DNA from: Endozoicomonas sp. 8E
GTDB lineage: Bacteria; Pseudomonadota; Gammaproteobacteria; Pseudomonadales; Endozoicomonadaceae
Assembly: GCF_032883915.1 (NCBI RefSeq)
Contig: NZ_CP120717.1
Coordinates: 2,921,697-2,985,696, forward strand
Reading direction: 5' to 3'
Length of the DNA: 64,000 nucleotides
Part shown: piece by piece, positions 50,181 through 59,213 of the stretch
Layout: each line of letters starts with the position of its first letter
Position numbering within the stretch: the first letter of the stretch is position 1
The notes under the pieces: model-generated
Seen by the model: only the letters and a program-made list of their open reading frames with translations
Told to the model about the DNA's origin: nothing
Databases searched by the model: none
Translations under genes and position numbers: made by a program

Positions 50181-51650
50181 TCAGGTCACATCAATCATGG
50201 TGACACTGCCGTCAGGCATCACTTCGGCCATCTGACCCTTAGGTTCTTCCATCAGGAAGAGGGTAAAGAAACCCAATACTGCAGTACCTGCGATAACCAT
50301 GAAGAAGGTCGAGTAGTCCACCAGAGACAATACTGTCAGGTAGAAGACAGCCCCCACGTTACCATAGGCTCCTGTCATACCGGCAATCTGACCTGTCAGT
50401 CGACGCTTGATCAGGGGGACAGCCGCAAATACTGCACCTTCACCAGCCTGCACAAAGAAGGAGCAGGCCATGGCAGCAACAACAGCCAGAACCAGTGGCC
50501 AGCTGGAATCAATGATGCTCATCATGTAGTAACCACCGGCCAGGCCCGCAGTCAGAACCAGCAGAGTGATCTTGCGGCCAAACTTGTCACTGAGTAGTCC
50601 TCCCCCCGGACGGGACATCAGGTTCATGAAGGCATAAGCGGAAGCGACCAGACCTGCCATGACCGGATCCAGTTCAAAGGTATCTGCAAAGAACAGAGGT
50701 AGCATGGACACCACGGCCAGTTCAGAACCGAAGGTAGCGAAGTAAAGAACGTTCAGAACAGCCACCTGCTTGAACTGGTACTGGTGAATAGCTGGCACAG
50801 GCTCGGAGAAAATGTGCTTGTTGACCTGCCAGACTTTCCAGACATCAAACAGGTAGATGGCAGTCAGGCCCACATAAATAGCCGTTGAAATCCCGGCACT
50901 GAGCATGGCAACACCGTTGGGTGAAAGCTTCCAGGTCAGCAGAGCCAATGCCGCATACATGGGAATTTTCATGATCAGCAGCAGGGCAAAGTCGCCTTTG
51001 CTGGTGACTTCCATGGCGCCAATGTTCTTGGGACGGAAGTAGGTAGAGCCTTTAGGAGTATCAGTGACGTTCATGTAGAAGACGACACTGAACATTAATG
51101 AGATCAACCCGGTCAAGCCAATGGCGTAACGCCAGCCATCTTCTCCACCAAAGAGCAGCGCAATGGTGGGCAGAGACATGGCAGCAGCGGCAGAACCAAA
51201 GTTGCCCCAGCCACCGTAAATACCTTCTGCGGTACCCAGTTGACGAGCGGGGAACCACTCAGATACCAGACGAATGCCGACCACAAAGCCTGCACCAATA
51301 GTACCCAGCATAAAGCGGGCTATGGCGGCCTGGGTGAAGTCATCTGCCATGGCATACATAAAACAAGGAATACTGCAGATGGCGAGGAGTCCGGAATAGA
51401 CTTTTCTGGGTCCGTATACATCAGTGAGCATACCGATGATGACTCGAGCCGGGATGGTGAGGGCCACGTTCAGAATCAGCAGGGTTTTCAGTTCTTCACG
51501 AGTCAGGCCCAGTGATTCGGAAATAGCCAGGGCCAGGGGCGCATGGTTAAACCAGACCACAAAGCTTATAAAGAAGGCAATCCAGCTAAGGTGCAGAATC
51601 TTGGTTTTCCCACTAAAAGAAAACAGGTTAAATGAATCGGGGTTGCTCAT
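50181..51650 (-). CDS. narK: Nitrate/nitrite transporter NarK (MFS, NNP family)
   Basis: 489 aa, about 12 membrane segments. It imports nitrate and/or nitrite across the inner membrane. Family marks: YGGWGNFGSAAA (nitrate signature), the Arg-rich helix segment GIRLVSEWFPARQLG, the MFS loop GMLTDVYGPRK and its second copy GGLLSDKFGRK. The ATG at 51648-51650 has AAGGAGG 4-5 nt upstream, so the start at 51689 is rejected. It is transcribed away from nirB and shares the intergenic control region; a -24/-12 promoter lies about 35-50 bp upstream of the ATG. Next to nirBD and nasA, its role is most likely uptake for assimilation. Confidence 0.92.
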   Translation of the reverse strand: MSNPDSFNLFSFSGKTKILHLSWIAFFISFVVWFNHAPLALAISESLGLTREELKTLLILNVALTIPARVIIGMLTDVYGPRKVYSGLLAICSIPCFMYAMADDFTQAAIARFMLGTIGAGFVVGIRLVSEWFPARQLGTAEGIYGGWGNFGSAAAAMSLPTIALLFGGEDGWRYAIGLTGLISLMFSVVFYMNVTDTPKGSTYFRPKNIGAMEVTSKGDFALLLIMKIPMYAALALLTWKLSPNGVAMLSAGISTAIYVGLTAIYLFDVWKVWQVNKHIFSEPVPAIHQYQFKQVAVLNVLYFATFGSELAVVSMLPLFFADTFELDPVMAGLVASAYAFMNLMSRPGGGLLSDKFGRKITLLVLTAGLAGGYYMMSIIDSSWPLVLAVVAAMACSFFVQAGEGAVFAAVPLIKRRLTGQIAGMTGAYGNVGAVFYLTVLSLVDYSTFFMVIAGTAVLGFFTLFLMEEPKGQMAEVMPDGSVTMIDVT

Positions 51651-51684
51651 ACATCCTCCTTGTTTTACAGATTCCCCAACTAAA

Positions 51685-51700
51685 AGCAAACATCAGGCCA
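51685..51700 (-). promoter_or_regulatory. Sigma-54 (-24/-12) promoter of narK
   Basis: The minus strand reads TGGCCTGATGTTTGCT. GG and GC are separated by exactly 10 bp, as in the consensus TGGCAC-N5-TTGC[AT]. The predicted transcript start is about 24 nt before the narK ATG, just upstream of the AAGGAGG site. Confidence 0.65.
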
Positions 51701-51710
51701 ATATGATAAA

Positions 51711-51729
51711 TGCACCGATTTGACCTGCA
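51711..51729. promoter_or_regulatory. Weak NtrC-like site
   Basis: TGCACCGATTTGACCTGCA has one perfect TGCACC half-site, but the second half keeps only TGCA. It is close to the narK promoter, so it may be a low-affinity site or chance. Confidence 0.3.
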
Positions 51730-51813
51730 TTTTTCTGCGTATTAAATGAATTTTCTCATTTATATAGGAAAGTCCTTTATTTGAGTGTGGAAAGCCTTTG
51801 AGTATTTTTTCTG

Positions 51814-51831
51814 CTCACCAAAGTGGTGCTT
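51814..51831. promoter_or_regulatory. NtrC-type enhancer site
   Basis: CTCACCAAAGTGGTGCTT closely follows the NtrC consensus TGCACCA-N3-TGGTGCA. It lies about 100 bp upstream of both the nirB and the narK sigma-54 promoters, a normal enhancer distance. Confidence 0.6.
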
Positions 51832-51924
51832 ATTAGCTATTTAATTATTTATGCGTGCATCATTTTTGTGCGAGTAACTAAAGTCAGAGGAGAGATTTTC
51901 CTGTTTTTATCGTGTTTTGGAAGT

Positions 51925-51940
51925 GGGCACGGCAGTTGCA
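51925..51940 (+). promoter_or_regulatory. Sigma-54 (-24/-12) promoter of the nirBD-nasA operon
   Basis: GGGCACGGCAGTTGCA matches TGGCACGR-N3-TTGCA in all but the first base. GG (51926-51927) and GC (51938-51939) are 10 bp apart. A transcript starting near 51951 would have a leader of about 75 nt before nirB. Confidence 0.75.
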
Positions 51941-52024
51941 TAAGCACAAGAATTAGAAAAGAGGCTGGCTCTAAAGGATGCAGTTGTACCGGCCCAATGC
52001 TAGATACTAAAGAGGATGTCTGGG

Positions 52025-54559
52025 ATGAACGGAAAAGAAACCCTGGTGGTTGTCGGTAACGGCATGGTAGGTCACCGCTTTCTGGAGAAACTGGTAGATG
52101 CTGGCGGTCTGAAACGCTTCGACGTGGTAGTGTTTGGAGAAGAGGTTCGCCCTGCCTATGACCGGGTTCATCTCAGTGAATTTTTCACAGGTCGTTCAGC
52201 GGATGACCTGTCTATGGTTTCTGAAGGCTTTTATGAGCAGGAAGGTATTAACCTTATTCTTAATGAAGCCATCACATCGATAGATCGTGAGTCCTGTGAA
52301 GTAATGACAGCCAGTGGCATGGCTCAAAAATATGATCAGCTGGTGCTGGCTACAGGCTCCTATCCATTTGTTCCTCCCGTACCCGGACATGACCGTGAAA
52401 ACTGTTTTGTCTATCGTACCATCGAAGATCTGGAAGCGATTAAAGAAGCTGCCCGTAACAGTAAGGTCGGTGCCGTTGTGGGTGGCGGTCTGTTGGGGCT
52501 TGAAGCAGCAAAAGCGCTGAAAGATCTTGGGCTGGAAACCCACGTGGTGGAATTTGCTCCCCGTCTGATGGCTGTTCAGGTGGATGATAGCGGTGGCGCC
52601 ATGCTCAGACGCAAGATCGAGGGTCTGGGGGTCACGATTCATACCTCCAAAAATACCCGACAGATTGTTGATGGTGAAGGTGCTGTTCACCAGATGCAGT
52701 TCGCTGACGGCGAACAACTGAATACCGATATCGTACTGTTTTCAGCCGGTATTCGCCCAAGAGATGAGCTGGCGAAAGCTTCCGGGCTGGAGTTGGGCGA
52801 GCGTGGCGGTATCGTTATTGATAACGACTGTCGTACATCTGATGAACGAATATTTGCCGTTGGTGAGTGTGCACTCTGGAGTGGCCGTATCTTTGGTCTG
52901 GTTGCACCGGGCTACCAGATGGGTCAGGTGGTTGTAGATCAGCTGACGGGTAAGGACGGTAATCAGTTTACTGGTGCCGATATGAGCACCAAGCTGAAAC
53001 TGATGGGGGTCGATGTTGCCAGTATTGGTGATGCCCATGGCAATACAGAAGGTTCCCTGAGCTACCAGCTGATTGATGAAGAGAAAGAAGTCTATAAAAA
53101 ACTGGTGGTTTCCAAGAATAAGAAAAAGGTTCTGGGAGCTGTATTGATAGGCGATGCTGAAGAGTACGGCAGCCTGTTGCAGATGATGCTGAATGACATG
53201 CGTCCACCGGAAAATCCTGCCGAACTCATTCTGCCTCAGAGCGATGGCTCAGCAGCGACAGGTTTGGGCGTGGCTGCTCTGCCAGAAACGGCTCAAATCT
53301 GTTCCTGTTATGACGTCAGTAAAGGTGATCTGGTCAACGCGGTGGCCGGTGGCTGCATGGATATGGGGTCACTAAAAGCCGAAACCAGTGCCGGAACCGG
53401 TTGTGGCGGTTGTACGGCTCTGGTCAAGCAGGTTCTGGATCATGAGCTGACTGAGTTGGGTGTTGAGGTCAAAAAAGATATCTGCGAGCACTTCCCGCAC
53501 TCCAGGCAGGAACTCTATCATCTGGTTCGTGTCGGTGAATTAAAGTCTTTCGACGAAGTTCTGGCAAAGCATGGCAAGGGGCGTGGCTGCGATATCTGTA
53601 AGCCCACCATTGGCTCTGTTCTAGCTTCCTGCTGGAACGAGTATGTGCTGAAAGATCAACATGCACAAGTGCAGGACACCAACGATTATTTTCTTGGAAA
53701 CATGCAGAAAGACGGCACTTACTCCATTGTGCCAAGGGTTCCGGGAGGTGAAATTACGCCCGATAAACTGATCACCATTGGTGAAGTAGGTCGGGACTTT
53801 AACCTCTATACAAAAATCACCGGTGGCCAGCGTATCGATCTTTTTGGTGCCCGTGTGGAACAGTTGCCGAAAATCTGGAAACGTCTTGTCGATGCCGGTT
53901 TTGAAACCGGTCATGCCTACGGTAAATCACTGCGTACCGTGAAATCCTGCGTCGGCAGTACCTGGTGTCGTTATGGGGTGCTGGACAGTGTCAGTATGGC
54001 GATTGCTGTTGAAAATCGCTACAGGGGCGTTCGTTCTCCTCACAAAATCAAAATGGCTGTGTCCGGATGTACCCGTGAATGTGCTGAAGCCCAGAGTAAA
54101 GATGTGGGTGTTATCGCCACGGAGAAAGGCTGGAACCTCTACCTCTGCGGTAATGGCGGCATGAAGCCTCGTCATGCCGACCTGTTTGCCACCGAGCTGG
54201 ATGATGAAACGCTGGTCAAATACATTGATCGTTTCCTGATGTTCTACATTCGCACTGCAGATCGTCTGCAGCGTACTTCTGTCTGGATGGAAAATCTGGA
54301 GGGTGGTCTCGATTACCTGCGTGAAGTGATTATTGAGGACAGCCTGGGTATCTGTCAGGAGCTGGAAGATGAGATGACCTACCTGGTGGGTACCTATCAA
54401 TGTGAATGGAAAACCACCCTCTCAGATCCTGAGAAACTCAAACGTTTCAATCACTTTATCAACACTGATGAAAGCGACAGTAACGTGGTGTTTGTGAACG
54501 AGCGGGATCAGATTCGTCCTGCTACCCGTGACGAAAAAATCGCCCTTAAACAGCTGTAA
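52025..54559 (+). CDS. nirB: NADH-dependent nitrite reductase, large subunit
   Basis: 844 aa from the ATG at 52025; AGAGG lies 9 nt upstream but abuts the alternative ATG at 52016. The cytoplasmic enzyme reduces nitrite to ammonium with NADH. Visible parts: FAD-binding GNGMVG near the N-terminus; NAD-binding VVGGGLLGLEAA; a BFD-type [2Fe-2S] domain (CSCYDVSKGDLV...GTGCGGC); siroheme/[4Fe-4S] ligands C-x5-C (CVGSTWC) and C-x3-C (CTREC). It matches E. coli NirB along its whole length. It is the first gene of the operon, with nirD, an FAD reductase gene and nasA behind it, and a sigma-54 promoter in front. A MITE-like element separates it from nirD. Confidence 0.96.
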   Translation: MNGKETLVVVGNGMVGHRFLEKLVDAGGLKRFDVVVFGEEVRPAYDRVHLSEFFTGRSADDLSMVSEGFYEQEGINLILNEAITSIDRESCEVMTASGMAQKYDQLVLATGSYPFVPPVPGHDRENCFVYRTIEDLEAIKEAARNSKVGAVVGGGLLGLEAAKALKDLGLETHVVEFAPRLMAVQVDDSGGAMLRRKIEGLGVTIHTSKNTRQIVDGEGAVHQMQFADGEQLNTDIVLFSAGIRPRDELAKASGLELGERGGIVIDNDCRTSDERIFAVGECALWSGRIFGLVAPGYQMGQVVVDQLTGKDGNQFTGADMSTKLKLMGVDVASIGDAHGNTEGSLSYQLIDEEKEVYKKLVVSKNKKKVLGAVLIGDAEEYGSLLQMMLNDMRPPENPAELILPQSDGSAATGLGVAALPETAQICSCYDVSKGDLVNAVAGGCMDMGSLKAETSAGTGCGGCTALVKQVLDHELTELGVEVKKDICEHFPHSRQELYHLVRVGELKSFDEVLAKHGKGRGCDICKPTIGSVLASCWNEYVLKDQHAQVQDTNDYFLGNMQKDGTYSIVPRVPGGEITPDKLITIGEVGRDFNLYTKITGGQRIDLFGARVEQLPKIWKRLVDAGFETGHAYGKSLRTVKSCVGSTWCRYGVLDSVSMAIAVENRYRGVRSPHKIKMAVSGCTRECAEAQSKDVGVIATEKGWNLYLCGNGGMKPRHADLFATELDDETLVKYIDRFLMFYIRTADRLQRTSVWMENLEGGLDYLREVIIEDSLGICQELEDEMTYLVGTYQCEWKTTLSDPEKLKRFNHFINTDESDSNVVFVNERDQIRPATRDEKIALKQL

Positions 54560-54570
54560 ACGAAGTGCCT

Positions 54571-54737
54571 CTAGCAGCCTGTCGGACTTAAGACTGTCCT
54601 ACTGCGGTTGCAATAAATTGGTCTAAAAATCCCTGTTTCTTCGTCAAATAGCTCGCTATTCTCCTCAGAAACAGAGATTTTTATCCTCAATTTCTTGCAA
54701 TCCTCGCTACGGACGCTTAAGTCCGACAGGCTGCTAG
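54571..54737. mobile_element. MITE-like element between nirB and nirD
   Basis: A 167-bp element with perfect 22-bp terminal inverted repeats (54571-54592 beginning CTAGCAGCCTGTCGG; 54716-54737). The core resembles the copy at 62585-62751. Both ends carry CTAG, which may be the target duplication. It has no coding capacity and can form a long hairpin in the operon mRNA. Confidence 0.85.
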
Positions 54738-54762
54738 CGCTGAAAAAAAGGAGACTTTAATA

Positions 54763-55128
54763 ATGACTCAAGTGCTCACAGCCAATAAAGGTTGGACAAC
54801 CGTTTGCAGTGAAAGTGATCTTCTTCCTAACCTGGGTGTTTGTGCTCTGGTGGATGGTGTTCAGGTTGCGCTGTTTAAAGTAGACGACCAGGTTTATGCA
54901 CTGGATAACTATGATCCATTCAGTCAGGCCAATGTTATCTCTCGTGGTCTGGTAGGTGATCTGGAAGGGCGTCTGGTAGTGGCATCGCCCATTTACAAGC
55001 AGCACTTTGATTTAAGTACGGGTCAGTGTCTGGAGGATGAGGCTGTAGCGCTGAATGCTTATCCCGTAGAAGTGGTGGACCAGAGGGTTCAGGTCTCACT
55101 GGTATCGGTTACCATCGAGGCAGCCTGA
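54763..55128 (+). CDS. nirD: Nitrite reductase, small subunit
   Basis: 121 aa. NirD has a Rieske-like fold without the iron-sulfur ligands: at the ligand positions it reads D-N-Y-D-P-F-S and P-I-Y-K-Q-H-F. It forms the assimilatory nitrite reductase with NirB. AAGGAG lies about 9 nt before the ATG, just after the MITE-like element. The stop TGA ends one base before the ATG of the FAD reductase gene, so translation of the two is probably coupled. Confidence 0.93.
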   Translation: MTQVLTANKGWTTVCSESDLLPNLGVCALVDGVQVALFKVDDQVYALDNYDPFSQANVISRGLVGDLEGRLVVASPIYKQHFDLSTGQCLEDEAVALNAYPVEVVDQRVQVSLVSVTIEAA

Positions 55129-55129
55129 T

Positions 55130-56401
55130 ATGACAGCGGCATTCAAGGCGGCTGACGTTAGTCGTCAACCGTCATTGCAGCAGAAGCTGCTGGTGGTGGG
55201 AAATGGCATGGGCTCAGTCCGTTTTCTGGAAAAGCTGGTTGAGCAGAGCGGTCATCAATATCAGGTCACCGTCCTTTCTGAAGAACCCTGCCCGGGCTAC
55301 AACCGAATCCAGTTATCCAGGCTGTTGGCAGGCAGCGTCGATCTCCAGGGGATTCAGCTGCAACCTGAGTCCTGGTATCAGGATCAGGATATCAATCTGT
55401 TATCGGGCAGTGACTATCGGGTCAGTGGTCTCGATCTTGAGTTGAAGCGAGTCGAGACAGAGGGTGGTCAATGGTTTGATTACGATCATCTGGTCCTGGC
55501 GACGGGTTCTCTACCCAATCGTATTCCCGTACCCGGGGCCGATCTGGAAGGCGTTATGGCTTTCAGGACTCTCGATGATGTTGAGCAGATGCTGACCGCT
55601 TCATCCAGTCCTGAGGCACAGGCTGTGGTGATTGGTGGTGGACTCCTGGGTCTTGAATGTGCCAGTGGTCTTGCCAGGCGGGGCATGAAAGTCATCGTGG
55701 TGGATACCATGTCCATTCCCATGGCCCGACAACTGGATAAAAAGGCCGGTAAGCTTTTGCAAAGTGCACTGGAAGAAAAGGGCATTGAGTTCCGTTGCAA
55801 TGCCATGCTTGATTCCTACACGGGCGAAAATGGCAGAGTGACTGGCGTGCAACTCAAAGATGGCGAGTGCTTGCAGGCTTCTCTGGTGGTCGTCACAGCA
55901 GGTGTTCGGCCCAATATAGAACTGATCAGGGAAACCGGGCTGGAGTGTGACAGAGGTATTCTGGTGAATGACAGAATGCAAACTTCTGACCCTTCAGTAA
56001 CGGCCATTGGTGAGTGTGTTCAGTTGAATAGTGACCTGTTTGGTCTTGTGGCGCCGGTTTATGGCCACGCTCAGGTGGCCGTGCATCGCCTGTTGGGTAC
56101 CTCGGGAGAGCGGTTTGAGCCGGTTCCGATTCCTACCAGCCTGAAAGTTGACGGTATTGATCTGTTTTCCAGTGGACAGTTTGTTGCGCAAGAGAGTGAT
56201 GAAGAGATCATCATTGATGCTGCGGGGGTTGGGATCTACCGAAAACTGGTGATCCGTGATCACAAGTTGATGGGGGCTTTGCTCTTTGGAGATGCTTCCG
56301 ATGGTCTCTGGTATCAGGAATTGATGGAAACAGGGCAGGATATTTCAGATATTCGCGACCGGCTTGTTTTCGGCAAACGTTATCTGAATTCAGGCTCCTA
56401 G
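55130..56401 (+). CDS. FAD-dependent NAD(P)H oxidoreductase, probable electron-transfer subunit of nitrate reductase (NasB-type)
   Basis: 423 aa, similar to the N-terminal half of NirB and to nitrite-reductase/rubredoxin-reductase flavoproteins. Marks: FAD-binding LVVGNGMGSVRFLE; YNRIQLS matching the NirB YDRVHLS segment; LVLATGS; NAD-binding VVIGGGLLGLECASGL; TAIGECVQ before the C-terminal part. It lacks the siroheme domain and the BFD cluster. Its place between nirD and nasA suggests that it passes electrons from NADH to NasA, as NasB/NasC proteins do elsewhere. The exact partner is inferred. It starts one base after nirD. Confidence 0.8.
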   Translation: MTAAFKAADVSRQPSLQQKLLVVGNGMGSVRFLEKLVEQSGHQYQVTVLSEEPCPGYNRIQLSRLLAGSVDLQGIQLQPESWYQDQDINLLSGSDYRVSGLDLELKRVETEGGQWFDYDHLVLATGSLPNRIPVPGADLEGVMAFRTLDDVEQMLTASSSPEAQAVVIGGGLLGLECASGLARRGMKVIVVDTMSIPMARQLDKKAGKLLQSALEEKGIEFRCNAMLDSYTGENGRVTGVQLKDGECLQASLVVVTAGVRPNIELIRETGLECDRGILVNDRMQTSDPSVTAIGECVQLNSDLFGLVAPVYGHAQVAVHRLLGTSGERFEPVPIPTSLKVDGIDLFSSGQFVAQESDEEIIIDAAGVGIYRKLVIRDHKLMGALLFGDASDGLWYQELMETGQDISDIRDRLVFGKRYLNSGS

Positions 56402-56422
56402 GAAATTATTAATAAAGGAAGT

Positions 56423-59119
56423 ATGTCTATGTCTGGCAGCATCGATACCTGCAATGACCAGCAGCAAGTCATCCATACGACGTGTGCCTATTGCGGTGTT
56501 GGCTGTGGTATCAAGGCGACGATCACCGATAAAGATTTGCATATGGTAGATATAGAAGGCCGCAAAGATCACCCCGCTAATTTCGGGCGCCTTTGTTCAA
56601 AAGGGAGCGCTCTTGGGGAAACAGTTTCTCTGGAGAATCGACTGCTAACGCCTTTTATAGGTGAACAGAGAGTCAGCTGGGATTCTGCCCTGGATGAAGT
56701 CGCTGAGCGACTGAAAGCCACAATAGAAGAGTACGGCCCTGAAGCGGTGGCTTTATACGGTTCTGGTCAATTACTGACAGAAGATTATTATGTGGCCAAT
56801 AAACTGATGAAGGGGTTTATTGGTTCCAGCAACATGGACACCAACTCACGGCTCTGTATGGCTTCTACGGTAGCCGGTCAGAAGAGGTCGCTGGGTTCCG
56901 ATACAGTTCCCGGCAGCTACGAAGATCTTGAGTTGGCCGATATGATTGTTTTGGTCGGAGCCAATACGGCTTGGTGTCACCCGGTATTATTCCAGAGAAT
57001 AAGGGCTGCAAAAGAGCAGCGTCCGGACATGAAGGTGGTTGTTATTGACCCCCGTGCCACAGACACCTGTGATATTGCAGACCTGCATCTTCCGCTGAAA
57101 TCAGGCACGGACACCGCACTCTTCAATAAGCTATTCAGCTATCTCGATAAGCACAATAAGCTGGATCAGTCGTACATTGATCAGCACACCCAAGGTTTTA
57201 ATGAGGCTCTGAAAGCCGCCAGAAAAATAGGAAACTTTTCAGAGGTCGCTGAAATTTGCGGGATTGAAAAGGGTGCACTCAAGCAGTTTTGTGAGTGGTA
57301 TGCAGAGACCGATAAAGTCGTCACGGCCTGGTCTCAGGGTGTGAACCAGTCTGTTGCCGGTACCGATAAAGTCAATGCCATCATCAACTGTCATCTGATT
57401 ACGGGTCGTATTGGTAAGCCGGGCTCCGGACCCTTGTCGCTTACGGGTCAACCTAATGCAATGGGAGGCCGTGAAGTTGGAGGTCTGGCCAATCAGCTGG
57501 CTGCCCACATGGATTTTTCAAACACAGACGATGTAGATCGGGTCAGACGGTTCTGGAAGGCGCCGAATATTGCCACTGCGCCGGGTAAAACAGCCGTCGA
57601 TTTGTTTAATGCCATGGATAAGGGCGATATTAAGTTTGTCTGGATTATGGGCACCAATCCCGTAGTCAGTATGCCTGATGCCAATAAGGTTATCAGTGCG
57701 CTGAAAAAGTGTCCGACGGTCGTCGTTTCTGATTGTATTGAGAAAACAGACACTTCTGAGTTTGCCCATATTCGCTTGCCAGCGGCTGGTTGGAGTGAAA
57801 AGGATGGCACGGTCACTAACTCGGAGCGAAGAATTTCCAGACAAAGGGCCCTTTTTGATCTTTCCGGAGCCTCTAAACCTGACTGGTGGATTATTTCCAA
57901 AGTGGCAGAAAAAATGGGTTTTGGTGAAGCCTTTGATTATCAGAGGGCTGCTGATATTTTCCGCGAGCATGCGACTCTTTCTGCTTTTGAAAATAATTCT
58001 GAGGGTCGTAGAAGAGATTTTGATATTGGTGCTCTGGCTGCTATCTCAGATGCAGAATACGAAGCGCTTGAGCCGTTTCAGTGGCCACTGGTTTCCGGGC
58101 AAACGTCTGCTCATTCACATACAAGATTGTTTGCGGAAGGTGGTTTCTTCACTGAAACAGGTCGTGCAACTATTGTTTCGACGACGTTTAAGGTCTCCTA
58201 TCATCAGCCCAATGCTGATTATCCGCTGCTGCTGAATACTGGCAGGGTTCGTGATCATTGGCACACTATGACACGCACCGCACTCTCTCCCAGGTTGAGC
58301 CAGCATATTGATGAGCCTTTTCTGGAAGTTCATCCTGGCGATGCTCAAAAATATGGGCTGGTTGATCAGGCATTGTGCCGATTGTCTACAGCCTTTGATT
58401 CCATTTTGATCAGAGTGGCTGTCACACCTTCAGTAGGTAAGGGTAATGTTTTTATGCCCATGCACTGGACACGCCAGAACAGCAAGACCGGGCATTGTGG
58501 TGTGCTGGTGAAGCCTGCGGTAGACCCCTGGTCAAAACAACCGGGCTGTAAACACACTCCTGCACGGATTGAGGCTGTTTCTCTGAAACAACAGGCTGTC
58601 TTACTGAGTCGCAAAAAACAGGATTTTGAGCCATTTGATTATGCGACAGAGGTGAAATTTCAGCAGGGATTCCGATATGAGCTGGCAGGTCGAGGCATTG
58701 GTTCTACCATGCTGGAATCTATCGGTTCAGACAAGGAGAGAATTGATTACACCGATCCGAAGACAGGCAGTGCTCGTAGCGTCTGGTTTGCTCTCGGCCA
58801 GTTACAGGCTCTTCTTATTGTGGGAGAGTCATTGTCAGATTGTGATCGTGCCTGGCTACAGGCTGCCTTTGAAAAAGAGGATATTCCTTTTTCGGAACGC
58901 TGGCGCTTACTGGCAGGTATGCCACCTCAGGGAGAAGATACCGGCAAAGTGGTGTGTGCCTGTTTTGGTGTGGGCGAGAAAACTATCTGCCGTGCGATTG
59001 AAGAGGGCGGTTTCAGTGATCCTGCTCAGGTGGGGCAGTCTCTGAAAGCCGGAACAAACTGTGGCTCCTGTATTCCAGAGATTCGCAAGTTGATCACCAG
59101 CGCAACAGCATTGACATAG
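56423..59119 (+). CDS. nasA: Assimilatory nitrate reductase, catalytic subunit
   Basis: 898 aa (896 if the ATG at 56429 is used; AAGGA fits either, slightly better the second). A cytoplasmic molybdopterin enzyme that reduces nitrate to nitrite. Visible parts: N-terminal [4Fe-4S] ligands in C-A-Y-C-G-V-G-C with the fourth Cys in R-L-C-S-K-G; the molybdenum-ligand Cys in N-S-R-L-C-M-A-S (about residue 145); GQPNAMGGREVG; MGTNP; the C-terminal substrate/cofactor segment HWTRQNSKTG. A BFD-type [2Fe-2S] domain closes the protein (CACFGVGEKTIC...CGSC), which is typical of NasA but not of NapA or NarG. There is no Tat signal. It is the last gene of the operon. Confidence 0.93.
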   Translation: MSMSGSIDTCNDQQQVIHTTCAYCGVGCGIKATITDKDLHMVDIEGRKDHPANFGRLCSKGSALGETVSLENRLLTPFIGEQRVSWDSALDEVAERLKATIEEYGPEAVALYGSGQLLTEDYYVANKLMKGFIGSSNMDTNSRLCMASTVAGQKRSLGSDTVPGSYEDLELADMIVLVGANTAWCHPVLFQRIRAAKEQRPDMKVVVIDPRATDTCDIADLHLPLKSGTDTALFNKLFSYLDKHNKLDQSYIDQHTQGFNEALKAARKIGNFSEVAEICGIEKGALKQFCEWYAETDKVVTAWSQGVNQSVAGTDKVNAIINCHLITGRIGKPGSGPLSLTGQPNAMGGREVGGLANQLAAHMDFSNTDDVDRVRRFWKAPNIATAPGKTAVDLFNAMDKGDIKFVWIMGTNPVVSMPDANKVISALKKCPTVVVSDCIEKTDTSEFAHIRLPAAGWSEKDGTVTNSERRISRQRALFDLSGASKPDWWIISKVAEKMGFGEAFDYQRAADIFREHATLSAFENNSEGRRRDFDIGALAAISDAEYEALEPFQWPLVSGQTSAHSHTRLFAEGGFFTETGRATIVSTTFKVSYHQPNADYPLLLNTGRVRDHWHTMTRTALSPRLSQHIDEPFLEVHPGDAQKYGLVDQALCRLSTAFDSILIRVAVTPSVGKGNVFMPMHWTRQNSKTGHCGVLVKPAVDPWSKQPGCKHTPARIEAVSLKQQAVLLSRKKQDFEPFDYATEVKFQQGFRYELAGRGIGSTMLESIGSDKERIDYTDPKTGSARSVWFALGQLQALLIVGESLSDCDRAWLQAAFEKEDIPFSERWRLLAGMPPQGEDTGKVVCACFGVGEKTICRAIEEGGFSDPAQVGQSLKAGTNCGSCIPEIRKLITSATALT

Positions 59120-59133
59120 ATACACCCTCCTTT

Positions 59134-59188
59134 CGTTCTGAGTTTGTCGAAGGAGAGTCCCCAAACTTCGACAAGCTCAGCGTGAACG
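59134..59188. terminator. REP-like hairpin, possible bidirectional terminator
   Basis: An imperfect inverted repeat, CGTTCTGAGTTTGTCGAAG and CTTCGACAAGCTCAGCGTGAACG, lies between the convergent nasA and ddpX genes. The CTTCGACAAGCTCAG core is a common palindromic intergenic repeat in gammaproteobacteria. Confidence 0.65.
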
Positions 59189-59213
59189 GTGGGGGATAGA
59201 AGGCTTAACTGCA

